This document shows positions 36,822-50,000 of a DNA stretch of 64,000 nt, piece by piece. The notes beneath the pieces were generated by a model. It was given only the letters and a program-made list of their open reading frames with translations, was not told where the DNA came from and searched no databases. The stretch lies in assembly GCA_905250075.1 (NCBI GenBank), contig CAJNOP010000028.1, forward strand, positions 1,840,244 to 1,904,243, in the 5' to 3' direction. The translations under genes and the position numbers were made by a program. The DNA comes from Rotaria sp. Silwood1 (lineage: Eukaryota > Rotifera > Eurotatoria > Philodinida > Philodinidae). Position 1 is the first letter of the stretch. Every line of letters starts with the position of its first letter.

Positions 36822-39380
36822 TTTCTTGATTCTTGGATATAAAGTATTCTTAATACCATAGAAATAGCACACATTCCAGTTAGAGATGACACTTTAATTT
36901 TAAGTTACGTTTTCAATCTCTAATGCTATTCAAAGAGATTCTGTACGCTGATAAGATTAGCTTTATTGCTAAGTATTGGATCTTGATTTATGCTGACAAC
37001 TTTCCTCGCAAGGTCACTTCTTGATTCTGTTCTTAAATAGAGCTATAAAGCGTAAACGAAAGAGTTAGTAGTTACTTTTGCTCAATAGCTAGTAACTTCT
37101 TGATTTATGTTTTTTATCCCTGTTTAAGAACATAGTCGAAAAGCGATCTTGTGAGCAAAATTACAGCGTAAGTCAATATTTAGCACTTAGCAAAAGATAA
37201 TCTCAGAAGAATACAATCGAGAAATAATCGATTTTGAGGAGTAACGTCAAGTGAACTTGCCAACTCTAGTTACAGTATCTTTTTTCAACCTATACACTGT
37301 ATTTTTATTGTCATTTGAAGGTGCTCAATTGTTTCCACCGTTAAATGAGCCCAGATTCAGCATGGTAAGTAAATCTGAATTGAGTTGCCATAAAATAATG
37401 ATATATTTCTCTGAATAGGAGACGAAATTCGAATTGCTTGAACACGATACCACTTCTTTGAACGAGCTGATTCGTAATCGATACCGGTAGGTGGTTGTAG
37501 ATTGTATCCAAACAGGAGACTTGTATGGGGAGGTGCGAGATAGCATATGGAGAATGTTGAAACTCAGACAGTTCATTAGTAGATACATCAATTTCGAGTA
37601 CAGAAAGAGCACCACGAGTAAAAAGCAAGAATAGAAAACAGAAATAAATCTCGAATACAGAATTTGACTTGGAAGACAGATAGAGTCATAACATCAAAGA
37701 GCAATAAATAAAAGATGTACATGGACAATCGAAGCATAGCTGCATCACATTTTCTTCATCTTGTTTCTTCGATATGTTACGAGAATCATGTAGAATAGAG
37801 TTGAAGTTTTAAGAATTTATGGAGATCTGATTGTCCTATATATCTTGAAAGTTTGAGTGGATTTGAACCTTTCATGATGGTTTTATAGCTGAAAGCTAGG
37901 CTCGTGACAGAATCATAAAAAAGACGGTTAATTTTTGTACTGTGCAAAGAATTGAGAAAATTAATAAAAATCTTGTTGAATAGGTAACAAGCCACAGATT
38001 GAAGACAAGAAAATTTGAATAGTATAAAATTCTTCGTTACAGGAAAAATGTCTCTTAACGAAATCACATTTCGACTATTCATTACCATTAGAAACCAACT
38101 CGATCCCATTAGTAGCGTTCAGCTGGAAAAACTAGGATGACCATCTTCTGGCAGGAAGATAATGTTCTGCTTCTCGACTATTTGGTTCATGGGAAAGCGA
38201 TCAACGGTCCTATGACGCATAACTCATCGAGAGACTGCGTTCTGACATTCTAGAGAAATGTTGAGAAAAAGTCAATGATGCATGCTGCTTGCTTAAAACA
38301 AAGCGTACATCCACGAGTCTAAGCTTATGAAAACTGCTATTTGCAAGGCTGGCTTTATTGAATCAAATCATTCGGTCGATTCTCTCTATATTACACTGAC
38401 TGAGTACCGCGTGCTCTCATATTTGAAGAAATTTCATCGTGGTTAGAGGTTTGACTCCGATGATTAACTATAACTACTGTTGACGAATACTTCAATAACC
38501 ATGATCCGAAGTTATTTTAAAGCACACAAAGGTTCCTTGATCGTTGGTGGCTTGTGATTGTTAGTAAATATCAGTGCATTCAATGAATTTAGTAGTTATT
38601 ATTCTACGGTTTTACAGTATATGAGCTGCACGAAGTTTCAGAACAACCTAATATGTTAGTGTATCTCATTCTCAAATATAATACAATCTGGGTAGATAAG
38701 CTTCTCGTTTACACATAGAACAGATTCATCGATTTTCACATTTTAATTATGGAGAGATCACGCTAAAAGCTTTTTTCACTCATGAAAAATTATCATGCTT
38801 TTAGTTTAGGATAGTTCAAGTTCTCAAAACATTACTATAAAAAGCTATGATCTTTTACATGGCCTGAATATACTAACAACTGATTATTTACAGCAGTACT
38901 ATACTATTTAACAAAATAAAGTCACTCGGGTTTGGGCCAATGTTGCGCAGAAAAATTTCTGCCCGAATGGTTGCAATACGGGTAAACAAAAGTGGGGATA
39001 GTTCGATTCTTTTTCTTTGAATATGATTTCGAGAAAACAGGAAAAGAAAAGGGGAGGGATCGCATTATTTTTTGCTTAGTTTTCAAACCCTCTCGAATGT
39101 TTTAACTATGAAGGATTCATTTTTAAAATACATAGGGGAAAAAATGAACCTCCATTCTGTAGAACAAATCAGGACAGACATTTCTGACAGAATCGAAAGT
39201 AGTTTTTGTGAGTTTTCAAAGCACTGATCTTTAGTCGCTCAAAAATTTGTAAAAGAAACATTTAGTTCCCAAAATGTGTTCATCGGTTAGAGGACGTTTC
39301 AGACTATATCATGATCGTAAAAGTTCAAAATGTATTTTTCGCAGTTTTTGAATTCGAATAGATGGGCGAGGATGTTCATT
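36822..39380. other. Gene-poor stretch
   Basis: About 2.5 kb with no open frame joined by credible splice sites and no family match. Two overlapping minus-strand frames near 37325-37628 look superficially protein-like but resemble nothing I recognise and may be a remnant of an older gene. Confidence 0.5.
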
Positions 39381-40270
39381 CCATGAAGTAATTGCCTCTT
39401 CCCACAAAGACCATTTTTGCCTTATTTCAGAAGCCGCCGTTCTCTGTATCTGAAAGTCAATTTAGAATAGCAATAATATTATATATACAGAAATAATTGC
39501 TCTAGCAGTTTCAGGAAGACTGAAAGGTTGATAGCTACATAGTTCTACCTTGGATATCTAGAAACTAAAAAAGTAGAAAAGGCATATATTGCGTGCAATT
39601 TATGCTAATATTTGTAGTAATGAGCTTTTTATTCGGTGACTTCTAGATTCAAAACGACACAATATTTCCTGGTCTCTCGGNNNNNNNNNNAAAAAAAACT
39701 TCTTTTTAAAAGAATTTCTTGATAGAATCTCCTCAAGCTTTCCCGAAGACTTCTCTAGAGCTATTTGCAAGAGTCTGTCAATTATCCGAAAGCATCATTT
39801 TCAATTAAGAGAAAATAAATATCAATCTATATTGAAAGGATTTACTATGAAAAAACTGATTTGACTAATGAACTATATAGAACAGTTGAAAATAGTCGTA
39901 TTCTATGTGCTTTATTTTTTCAATGTTGGTTTAGTTCGGCAAAGTTTCTTTTTGTAGTCCAAGTTCATATTCCGATAGACCAGAAAAAATTGTGTCGTTT
40001 TGAATCTAGAAGTCACCGAATAAAAAGCTCATCACAATACACAATAGCATAAAATTTCAGGCAACATATGTCTTTTTTCTACTTTTTTAGTTTCTAGACA
40101 CACAATGTAGAACTATGTAGCTATAAAGCTCTCAGTGTTCTTGGAAGTGCTAGAGAAATCCTTTCTGTATCTATAATATTACTGCTATTCTAAATTGACT
40201 TTCTAATTCAGAGAACGGTGGCTTTCGAGATAAGGCTAACATGGTATTTTTTTGGAAGAGGTAGTTCTTA
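39381..40270. repeat. Large inverted repeat interrupted by an assembly gap
   Basis: The left arm 39381-39680 and right arm about 39971-40270 pair through CTATTCTAAATTGACTTTC, GATTCAAAACGACACAAT, AGTCACCGAATAAAAAGCTC and CCGTTCTCTG. The 10-N gap at 39681-39690 falls exactly at the inner end of the left arm, followed by poly-A. The loop between the arms has no recognisable gene. It probably is a fold-back element whose centre broke the assembly. Confidence 0.75.
39681..39690. other. Assembly gap (10 N)
   Basis: Ten Ns between TCTCTCGG and a poly-A run. The true size is unknown, so sequence, including a 5' exon of the downstream FG-GAP gene, may be missing. Confidence 1.
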
Positions 40271-40425
40271 CATTTAAATCAGATGATTTTGCAAAACAAA
40301 TCTTACAGACACCTAGTTTATATACTGTAATTATCGAATTTCTCGAGAAAGATGAATATAGGCAAATAAAGTTATCTAAAAGATCAAAATTTAGTATACA
40401 CTATCGATGTTTTTTTTTGTCGTAG

Positions 40426-42040
40426 TTGTTGGTATGCTCATAAACGAATGTATATCGGTTTTGGCATAGCAGCAGCAATCATCATTATGACGATCATCTT
40501 GGCAGCAGTTTTGGGTAGCCGAAGTAGAAGCAGACAATCGTTTACTACGAAGCCTTCAGGTAAGCAATGCCATCCTATACTCGATATGAAGATCACGATT
40601 CCTACCTTCATAGATGAAAAAAGCGGAAAAAGTGAAATGCTGTTTGACATCAATGCTCACAGTTACAATAGTTAAAATATAATGTTCTTCGATGATTTTT
40701 CACTCCTAAGAACAACAATAATAGATAGCCGCAGCGAGTGATCACTGGCTGTTTGACATTGAGAGATATATTATCATATTTTGAAATGCAAAAAACTCTT
40801 AAAAAGGAAATTTTCTTATACGAAAGCAAGAGAAAAAGAGAAACAGTAGAAAACCAGAAAAGCGGAAGTTTTTCACAAAAAAAACGTCAAACTAGCAACC
40901 TTGATGACGATGAATAGCATTTTTCGGTATCAAGAGAATACGTCCGCATTCTTCATTGCACTTCTCTGCTCTTTTTTAGTTCCAATGTGTAATTTTACAT
41001 TTTCACCAATGTTGTCATATCGAACTGGCCTTCGTCCTCCTGACTCGATTGTCATTGGAGATTTCAACAACGACAATCGATCGGATGTTGCCGTCGCCCT
41101 TTATCGCGGTAACAATACGGGTGTCTTTCTTGGTTATGGAAATGGAACACTTGCAGCACCAATGATGTTTCCAACCGGCATAAATCCATGGTCGGTCACC
41201 GTTGCGGATTTCAACAACGATAATCAATTGGATATCGCTGTCGCCAATGGTGCTGAAAATAATGTGGGTATCCTTATTGGATATGGAAATGGATCATTTG
41301 CAGCACAAACGGAGCTTTTGGCTGGCAAAGATCCGTGGGCTATCGCTGTCGGAGATTTCAACAACGACAACCAATTGGATATCGCTGTCGCTAATCATGC
41401 CAGTAACAATATAGGTGTCTTTCTGGGATATGGGAATGGATCTTTTGCAGATCAAACGACGTTTCCAACTGGTACTTCTCCATACTCGCTCGTTGTTGGT
41501 GATTTCAACAGCGATAATCGACAAGATATCGCTGTCGCAAACTTTGGTAGTAACTGTGTGGGTATTTTTATTGGGTATGGGAATGGAACTTTTGCTGCTC
41601 AAACGACTTTTCCAACGGGCAGTAATCCGAACTGGATCGCCATCGGTGATTTCAACAACGACAGTCGACTGGATATCGTTGTCACCAATGGACCCGATAA
41701 TACTATAAGTGTCCTTCTTGGATATGATAATGGAGATTTTGCAGCTCAGACAACGTTTTCAACCAGCAATAATCCACAATCAGTCAAAGTCGGCGATGTG
41801 AACAACGATAATCTATTAGATATCATTGTTGCAAATTATGGCAGTGCTACTGTCGGTGTTTTTCTTGGACATGGCAATGGAAGTTTTGCAGCTCAAACAA
41901 CATTTTCAACTGGCAATAATCCGAACACAATCGCAATTGGTGATTTGAACAATGACACTCGGCTAGATATTGCTGTCGCCAATTATGGTGCTAACAGTGT
42001 TGGTATTCTTTTGAACACTTGTTTTTGTTGTACTCCTTAA
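40426..42040 (+). CDS. Membrane-anchored FG-GAP/VCBS repeat protein
   Basis: Two exons, 40426-40559 and 40980-42040, give about 397 residues; the join (TCA-G, then TT) keeps frame. Exon 1 holds WYAHKR followed by one transmembrane helix (YIGFGIAAAIIIMTIILAAV) and a basic, serine-rich stretch, so a type II signal anchor is likely. Exon 2 encodes seven repeats of about 49 residues, each with a calcium-binding loop of the form DFNNDNxxD followed by IAVAN, then a GYGNGSFAAQTTFPTG turn. This is the FG-GAP/integrin alpha beta-propeller motif, so the part outside the membrane is probably a seven-bladed propeller. Such proteins are abundant in bdelloids; their ligands are unknown. The first exon opens at an acceptor (GTCGTAG), so an upstream exon with the true start probably exists and may lie beyond the inverted repeat or in the gap. 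Stop TAA at 42040; AATAAA about 62 bp later. Confidence 0.85.
41055..42010 (+). repeat. Tandem coding repeat, seven units of about 147 bp
   Basis: The DNA of exon 2 is itself a tandem array: GATTTCAACAACGACAA recurs in most units, together with GGATATCGCTGTCGC and TATGGAAATGGA. Units differ by scattered substitutions. Such arrays expand and contract by unequal exchange, so copy number may vary between alleles. Confidence 0.85.
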
Positions 42041-42770
42041 CTTGAACTCATTTTATTTTTACTAGCTGCTCTGATTTTCTCACTCACTACATTTCGCATA
42101 TAATAAAACTGCTATTATTGATATAGCTTAGTGCCCAGGGCTATTCATCAAATTTTTACGCATAAGCAACAAAGCAAAATTCTGAAGCGTTACAAAATAA
42201 AAAAGAAACCGATATAAGTAAAAGAAAACGAAAAAAAGGGTGTGGCAATTTTTCTTTTTTGAAACAAGTACCAGACAATTGTTTAATGTCGCCATAAGTT
42301 GGTTGGTATTATTTCTGGTTTTTGAAAGTACATTGTGGATTTTACAAGAATCAAAAATTTGAATTGGACAATATTTTTTCATATTTTAATCATATCTCAA
42401 ATAAGATTATTTTTATAATGAAATTGATAATTGGTAAATTTTAACCAGTTTTTATGACCTATCTCAAAGATTTGAAACCATTTAATGTATAAATGTCTAT
42501 GATATTTTGTACAAATACATATTTTTTAATTGATCATTCATAAAATGGACTTGGTTTGTCCTTTGTATTATAATTAATAAGCAATATTTGAATTTTCCAA
42601 TAAATAATAACTAAATTTATCTTTGGTAAAATCGATAAGTAGCATTGATATTTTTCATTAGATGACTTCTAAATTCATAATCAATATTAAGATCGTCGAA
42701 GTTTATAGTTAACAAATTTCAAGTAATTCAATATAATCAATAAGTTTGCCAAAGAATCATAAACGGTTAG
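42041..42770. other. AT-rich spacer after the FG-GAP gene
   Basis: Contains the AATAAA of the upstream gene at 42102-42107. Otherwise I see nothing in it. Confidence 0.6.
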
Positions 42771-42779
42771 ATAACTACG

Positions 42780-43600
42780 AATCAGTTCTTCCCAATCTAG
42801 TCTGTAGTAACCATATTTGAAGATTATTGACAGTCCGTGTACTCAATACTAATACTATATTATTTATCGGCAATGTACAAAAATACTTATTCTTGGGCGC
42901 ATGAAATTTAGCTATGGATGTTCTCATACTTGAACAATATGTAAAATGAACGAATATTATATTTGTTTTCATAGTCGACTGGTACTTTTTCTTTTATGGA
43001 GATAAATTCTTTGTCATTTGCGCTGAATAAATACTATTAAATGGCAAATAATATGATTGTCATTGCTGTGATTGTTGTTATTAGCACAGTATGTTGAACT
43101 GCATCTTCAATTATCGTTGCTGTGTACGTTTTGCTAGCTTGTTTTGTGCGTTGGCATTTGTAACCAATAAGTATCCAATCGTATTTATTTGTAAATCGGA
43201 AATAGTTGCACTAGCTTGAACAATTGTGGATAATAATTGATTAACTTTCTTTTTAAAAGAACGACTATTTCTAACATCATTACGTTTGTTTGATTTTTTG
43301 AACGACTTCTTGTGTCTATTGCTTATTTTCAGTACCCATTTTTAACTAATTTTGCCAAGCTTGTAAATCATAATTGCCTTTAACCAGTTTATAGTTCACA
43401 TCATGTTCCGATACATTGAAAAACAAAATTTCGTCAACCTCATGCTCCCATCACTATTAAGCCAATTTATTCTACTACATGTCATTGAATCTGATACTAA
43501 GAAAACCTGTTTTTTTCGGTATAAACGCGTCGAGGCAAAATGTTATTTTGAATCGCGCCTGAACAGAGCTAGAAATCAAAATACATCTCGGTTTAGTTGA
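42780..43600 (-). mobile_element. Second, shorter relic of the same Penelope-like element
   Basis: Blocks match 33370-33870 in the same order and orientation: TTATTTATCGGC, CTCATACTTGAACAATATGT/TTCATACTTGAATAATATGT, TTTTCATAGTCGACTGGTAC/TTTTCATAGTCTACTGGCAC, and TCATTTGCGCTGAATAAATA/TCATTTGCAGTGGACGAATG. Compared with the first copy about 200 bp are absent in the middle. Beyond 43100 the minus strand reads a basic segment (RHKKSFKKSNKR, then QLLSTIVQASA) that may come from another part of the element. It is decayed and inactive. Confidence 0.5.
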
Positions 43601-44034
43601 CAATGTTTTTTAAAGATTCGTCTACTTTTGGTTTTTATGTTTGTAGTATCATCGATCATCTTGGAGATTCTCAAAATTTTAAAGTATGCCTGATCGGTAA
43701 ACTGAAGACTCTTGAGATAATTATTGAGACAACGAAATCCGAAATAGAATGCTGTAATATTTATATAAATAACTTTCAACTAAGCTGTCAAATTATTACC
43801 TTAGGCTTATAGTATTGTTCAATTTTAATTAAGCTGCTATAGATAATTCCATTAGTTTTGCAACTATGAAGAAAAACTATCACAGATTATTGCTAATGTC
43901 TAAAACTTAATCAGGATAAATAAAAGTATCACATTATTTCATTTTCTTTCTACTTCTAAACGTAGAAATAATTCATCTATCCAAAGATTTATTAATAAAC
44001 TACAATCATTAAATGTATAAACACAAAAAAAGAT

Positions 44035-47000
44035 TTAATCTTCTGTTAATAATTGAATAATATTTGATACAGCATGATAGCACAAAAGATTTTCTTTGTT
44101 GCGTTGTTGAGTTTTAACATCGAACAAAGCTGGTAATACATTATTACTTCGAACAGCTACTTTACCCTTTAAAAATAAAAGATAACAATTAAAAAATTTT
44201 ACTAAATAAACAGATGCAAATTATTTACTTTTTGAGCATCAACAATCAGTGCCCACAAAGCAGTTAGTCCAATATAAGCAGTATCTGACGTTTTTGAGAC
44301 AACATGGGTCATTATCGTTGGAATATATTTAGCTAAAATCGAATAAAATGTCTATCAACAAAATAGAACAAGAAATATCAAATGTCAAAATCTGTTTATC
44401 TAACTGATGTATTCGAAATTCACTTCAAATATTATAGAAGAAAAATATTTTCGTTGATCATATCTCAAAAATAAAGATGAATATTTAGTTCTTATTTCAA
44501 ATGTTGATGGACGCGAACTCAAGACTTCCTTATTCAATGTTAATCCACACATATAGTGCGACATCTTAGTATGGATTCTTTTAAAAGAAGCTTACGTTCA
44601 GCTACAATTCTAGCTTTGTGAGTAGAAGAAAAGGCTAAATTTCGAAGAATCAACAGAGCATGACGTTGTAAAATAGCAGATGATGACGATTGAGCAAGAC
44701 GAATAATAATGGCAAACATTTCTAAAGATAAATTGCAAAATTTAGCCAAAACAAAAGCATAATAATTTTTTATTTTTACCAGGACTTTTAAGCAAACTAG
44801 TTTGTCCGTCGGTAAAAAATGATATATTAATAATAACATCAAGAAAACGTCGATCATATCGATTAATATCACGTGATACCCGCTCAAAATGATCAATAAA
44901 TAATTGAAAAAAATTTGATTTATACACAATACTTCGTCCTTCAATTTCAAGCGAACAATTTTGTACTACATCAAATGCCATTTCAATTGTTTGATTTTTG
45001 CTAGAAGAACTATTATTATTAGCTACAGATGATAATGATGCTTTTGTTATAAGACGAAGAACGTAAGAAAGTAAATTTGATAATGGACGTTGTTGATCGG
45101 GTGTTTGAACAACAAATGAATTCGTTGATGGAAGAACTGTACTACACACACTAACACAACCTATAGATAAACATAAATATAAAAAAGGAGTAGAAAACTA
45201 CTCAACTGATATTCACAATTTCAATTCATATTGGACCGACAACAACATCTCAGTGAGACTGGCAAAAGTCTAAAAGGATTCGTCCTCATGAGTCTCTAAA
45301 GCCGAGCTATAATTAGACATGGACAAAATCCACATTCTTTGGATGTGAAATGGACCATTCCAAATTACGAACACAACATCACCGACGTGTAGCAGTGAAT
45401 TAAAAATGAATAGATATCACAAGGACATAATGAACCAAATTTTCATAATGAGTACTTTGTTAAAGTTTCGTAAATGCGACTAATCAAATAATTGTAAATT
45501 AATACATATGTACTCTTCGATTGGAATGTATCTTTTCTTTTGAAAAGAAATAGTGTTTTTTTCTTACAATATTATTTAAATATCTAAATGGTTAAATTAA
45601 CCATTCGTAAGAAGATAAAGAAAAACTCTATTATCTTTCGTGAAAATGCTGTCGATTCCACTATTTTTATAATTTGCAATTGCCCATCCCTAGCTATGAC
45701 CATTTTGCTGAATTTTCAACCGCATGTCAGACATATACTAACAAAGGAACATTCTTTTCCATTGAAACTTTTAGAATATTATATAGAGAGATTTAAATCT
45801 ATTTATAGACCCAATTTTACATCCAAATTTCGTTTTCTTATCTTTCTACATATACATGTGAACGGATCGACAATTGAGTAGAAAAAAATCATAACTCTGC
45901 TATGAAGATTCATATAGATGAATCATTTTAGACTTTATTAGTTTCATCAAGATGTCCTTGTGAGTTCAGTACAAGTGCAAACGTCGGATATTATTTCGAA
46001 TACTTCTTGCGTGTATGTTAAAATTATAACGAACCTTTTCGATGTTTTGCAGTAAGTGTTGTCAGAAGAAGAAGAAGAACATTTAATAATTGAACATCGA
46101 CAATAGCCCAACACCAAAGTTGATGAAGAAATGGAATTAAACCACTTGAAGAAAGAATATCCTAAATAAAATCGACAACAAAAAGAAAATCATTTGATGA
46201 TGAAATTAAATAAAAATTTACTTTAGCAGATGAACAATCGAATGATAAATTGTTAAGAATAGATAACACTTGAACACATTCATCAATTAGCATATCATCC
46301 TAAAATAAAAATCTCCATAATAAAATCATTCATTTAAAATAAGAGTTTACTTACTTTACTCACACATTTATCAGATTGTAATGAGAAAAGTGTTAATTTT
46401 GTTTGAATACGTTTAAGATGATCTATTTGTGATTCAATAAAACCTTCTATAAAAATAAAATTATTCTAGACAGAAAAAAAAACTCAATATTGAATTTCTT
46501 TTCTCACTTTCAATTGCTTCTTGTTTAGCTGTTATACTAATATTTAATAATGATTTTATCATATTTGATACAGTTAATTTCAATGTATCATTTGATTCTG
46601 TATTAAGTCGATTTTCATAAATTAATAATAAATGATTAAAAATTTTTATTCCATTTTTATTTGACGATTGATCAAAAAAATTTTTCCATATTTCTTTTTC
46701 TTGATCAAGTGTACATTGTGCTATTGATAATGATAATAATTGTAATATTATAGAAATAGCAACACTAATCGAACCATTAATTATTGTTTGTAATGGTAAA
46801 GTAAGAATACCTGCAGTAAAAAAAGAAAACAAAAGCACTCAATGATTTGTTTTTTTTTTGTTTATTAAAAAGAATTTACTAAAAAGTTCTGATGCAAATT
46901 GAACAATTGTATTATTTATTAATTGATGTAATGAAGAACATTGTTGAAGTAAAATATGAATAATTAAATGAGCAAGATTAATTTTTGTTTGCCAAAAATT

Positions 47001-50000
47001 TTCAGATCGATCATAATTATTTTTAGGAAAGTAAGCAAGAAGTGATATAATTTGAATTAAATTTTCATTATTAAATATTTCATTAATCATATCAATATTT
47101 GATTCAAAAATAAGTCGTAAATATTGAGCAATTTTTGTATACATATAAAACATATTATCAAGAAATAAATGATATTCATGTAATGTGACATTTTTATTCA
47201 CTTCTGATTCTAATGGACGAACATCAAGAAAACTAAATATGAACAAAAAAGAAAAATATGATTTCACGTTTTAATCATGAAAATTGTCTATAATAAGAGC
47301 AATGAATCGGTAAACCGAGATATTTTTAAAAAAAACCAAGTAGACGACAATACATATTAGTATAAAACCTGATGGCTCTCTCTCTTACTGTCATGACATT
47401 CTTTTTGATATTGTTGCATGTATAAATAATACATAATAATCTCAAAATACAATTGACCATCTAAGACATAAGGCCATAAGTGGATTATTCAGCACCATTC
47501 CATCACTGACAGTACTGATGTTTGCACATAGTGACCTTGTAGATACGTATCGAATAGAGTAGCTATTCCTTCTGCAAAAGTCCAGTTTTCGAAAAACATT
47601 ATATTTGGGAATTTCAACTTAATACTTTGTACAGTCAAAGATCTCTATTAAACTACTGCATGTAGAAAGTTTCATCAATTTTAGAAATGATGTCACCATA
47701 AAATAGTTTTCTCATTATATCTATATGTAATATAGCATTTAAAGAGAACCGTAAATCTATTAAGAAATCCATATCCTATTCATTCGACATTCAATATTGA
47801 TAAAGCTTTGTGCATGAAATAGTCTAATAGAGAGCTTTATTTGTACAAAATTTCAGATCGAAATTCTCAAATGTAATTTTTTTTTTCGAAAATTGGACTC
47901 CTGTGGAAGGAACTAACTAAAAAGTCTCTGTAAGGAATGTTCTGAGGTTACTATGATTGGAAAGAAGATCGGGCCGTGTTGTACAGATTAGTGAGAAAAA
48001 AAAATAAAGAAAATTGTTCAGCTTCATTGAAAGACTGAAAGCGGCTATCCTCAATGACAATATGAACATAAATGGAGAGTATTACTTGACACTGTTCCTT
48101 CTTTAATAGCGTTTGATCAATACCTACATTGAATGTTTCATTTCAATCATAGCCTTGTCTGAAATTTATCGCAGTGGTTATGTTCTCAGTTCATTTTTGT
48201 TATTAGTCTCTTTTCAATCAACTAAACGTTTCCGAATATAACTATTCTCGTCAAAAATTATTTACAATTTGAAATGTAGCTAACCAATGAAAATCAAAAG
48301 TAAAATGATTTCAACCTCAAACTTTAAGATCTTAGAATGTCAAAATTTTCATAAAACTTACGAGAGAAGTAATTTAATTAAATCCATGGTATCATTATTA
48401 ATTCCGAGCATTTTTAAATTAAATAAAAATGAACATAAATTTCCAAGAAATAAAGGTGAAACAGGTGATGATGTTGTTTGATTCATTCGAAGTGCATCTA
48501 AATCAAGTGCAACAAATGGATATAAATTTGAAAAAACACTTGAACCAATTCGTTGCATAAAATCACAATCATTTGTGGCGGATACTAATTCTGGAAGAGT
48601 AACAATTGAATTCTAAAAAATCAAAAAAAAAACGTAGAAGATAAAATGATGAGAAAAAAAATATTCTTACTCCAGTTGCTAATTTAACTTCATCATCAAT
48701 TAATGTATAAGTTAAATTAATTAATATATTACATACCTAAATGAAGATAAATAAAAATTTCAAAAGAAAAATAATTAATAAATTAACTTACTTGTTCTTT
48801 AACAAAACTACATTCATCTTCATCAAGAATAATTGCAAGTAATTGACCTTCTTCCAGTCTATTTTGTGATGAAAATAATATATCACGACCAGATTCATTA
48901 GCAATAAATATTGCTGTTAATGCATAGGATGTTACACGAATTTCAATATCTGTATAAAACCATAAATTTCTTAACCAATCAAAAGATGTTCTTGATGTTT
49001 CAAGCCATTCTTGTAAAAGAGACTAGAAAATCAAAATTAAAAAAAAATTAACTAGAAAAATTTCATTAACTTACAATTTCTTGTCGACGATTTGATGTTG
49101 AAAGTGTACTTTTTAATGCTAATATGACATTTAGCAAAGTTTGAGATGATGCTCGTATTAAAGCATGAGCCATAAATCCTGATGATGCTTCTTTTCGTCC
49201 TTCGTGAAAAGTTTCAATAACCTGTTTTACAAATAATAAACTAGAACTCGACAAGTCAAACTACAAACAAATTTTTCATTTCAAATCAAAGAAAATATTC
49301 TTGAAAATGGAAATATAATAATACTATGAAAAAGAACTAATATTTTTGTCCCGCTGAAACACAATTTAAAATGAGTGTTGAGGTATATCGGATAGAACAT
49401 CAGACTCATTTTCTGTAAAAATTTTTGATAGAAGTAGTAGCGCCGATACAGGAGAGAAAAATCAGCTAAAAAAAAAGTGCAGACATACCTAGTGTGTCGC
49501 ATTTTAATTCTATAAGGATTGCACTAACAACCGTTTTTTAGAAATTTTTATACTCTATTTTTTTCTTAAAAACTTAAAAAAAAAACAAAGAACAAATGAA
49601 GTTTAGTCAAACTCGTGATAATGACGTTTTTTCGTTTCACAAATTTTTTAACTTTTTTGTCAGAACTTTAAATCTGTTCTATAATCTTTTCAGAAATCAG
49701 CAATACTAATAGACAAGATGTACGAATACAAATTGATAACAGCGAAAAAATGTTCTGTTGCTTCATTTATAAATATAAGTAAATAGATTATTGGTCTAGT
49801 TTTTCGATTAACATTACAGTTCAATGTACTGAATCCATGGAAAATCTTTTGTTCTGTGGAACTGATGCAAGAATGGTAGAATATAGACGTCTTCATTCTA
49901 GTAAAATTGCTTAACTCAAAATATTTGAGTAGTTTAATGAGTCCTAGTAGGATGTACATAAATATATCTTGCTTCAAATATAGATACATGTATAACAGAA

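Noticed and set aside
37325-37628. Minus-strand frames that look faintly protein-like
   Set aside because: No family match, no second exon that joins in phase; kept only as a possible remnant in the description of the gene-poor stretch.
41015-41708. Other-frame open frames inside the FG-GAP gene
   Set aside because: They are shadows of the repetitive coding sequence; their repetitiveness follows from the tandem DNA repeat.
41055-42010. CRISPR-like regular repeat
   Set aside because: The 147-bp periodicity is the coding repeat of a beta-propeller protein, with no spacer structure, in animal DNA.
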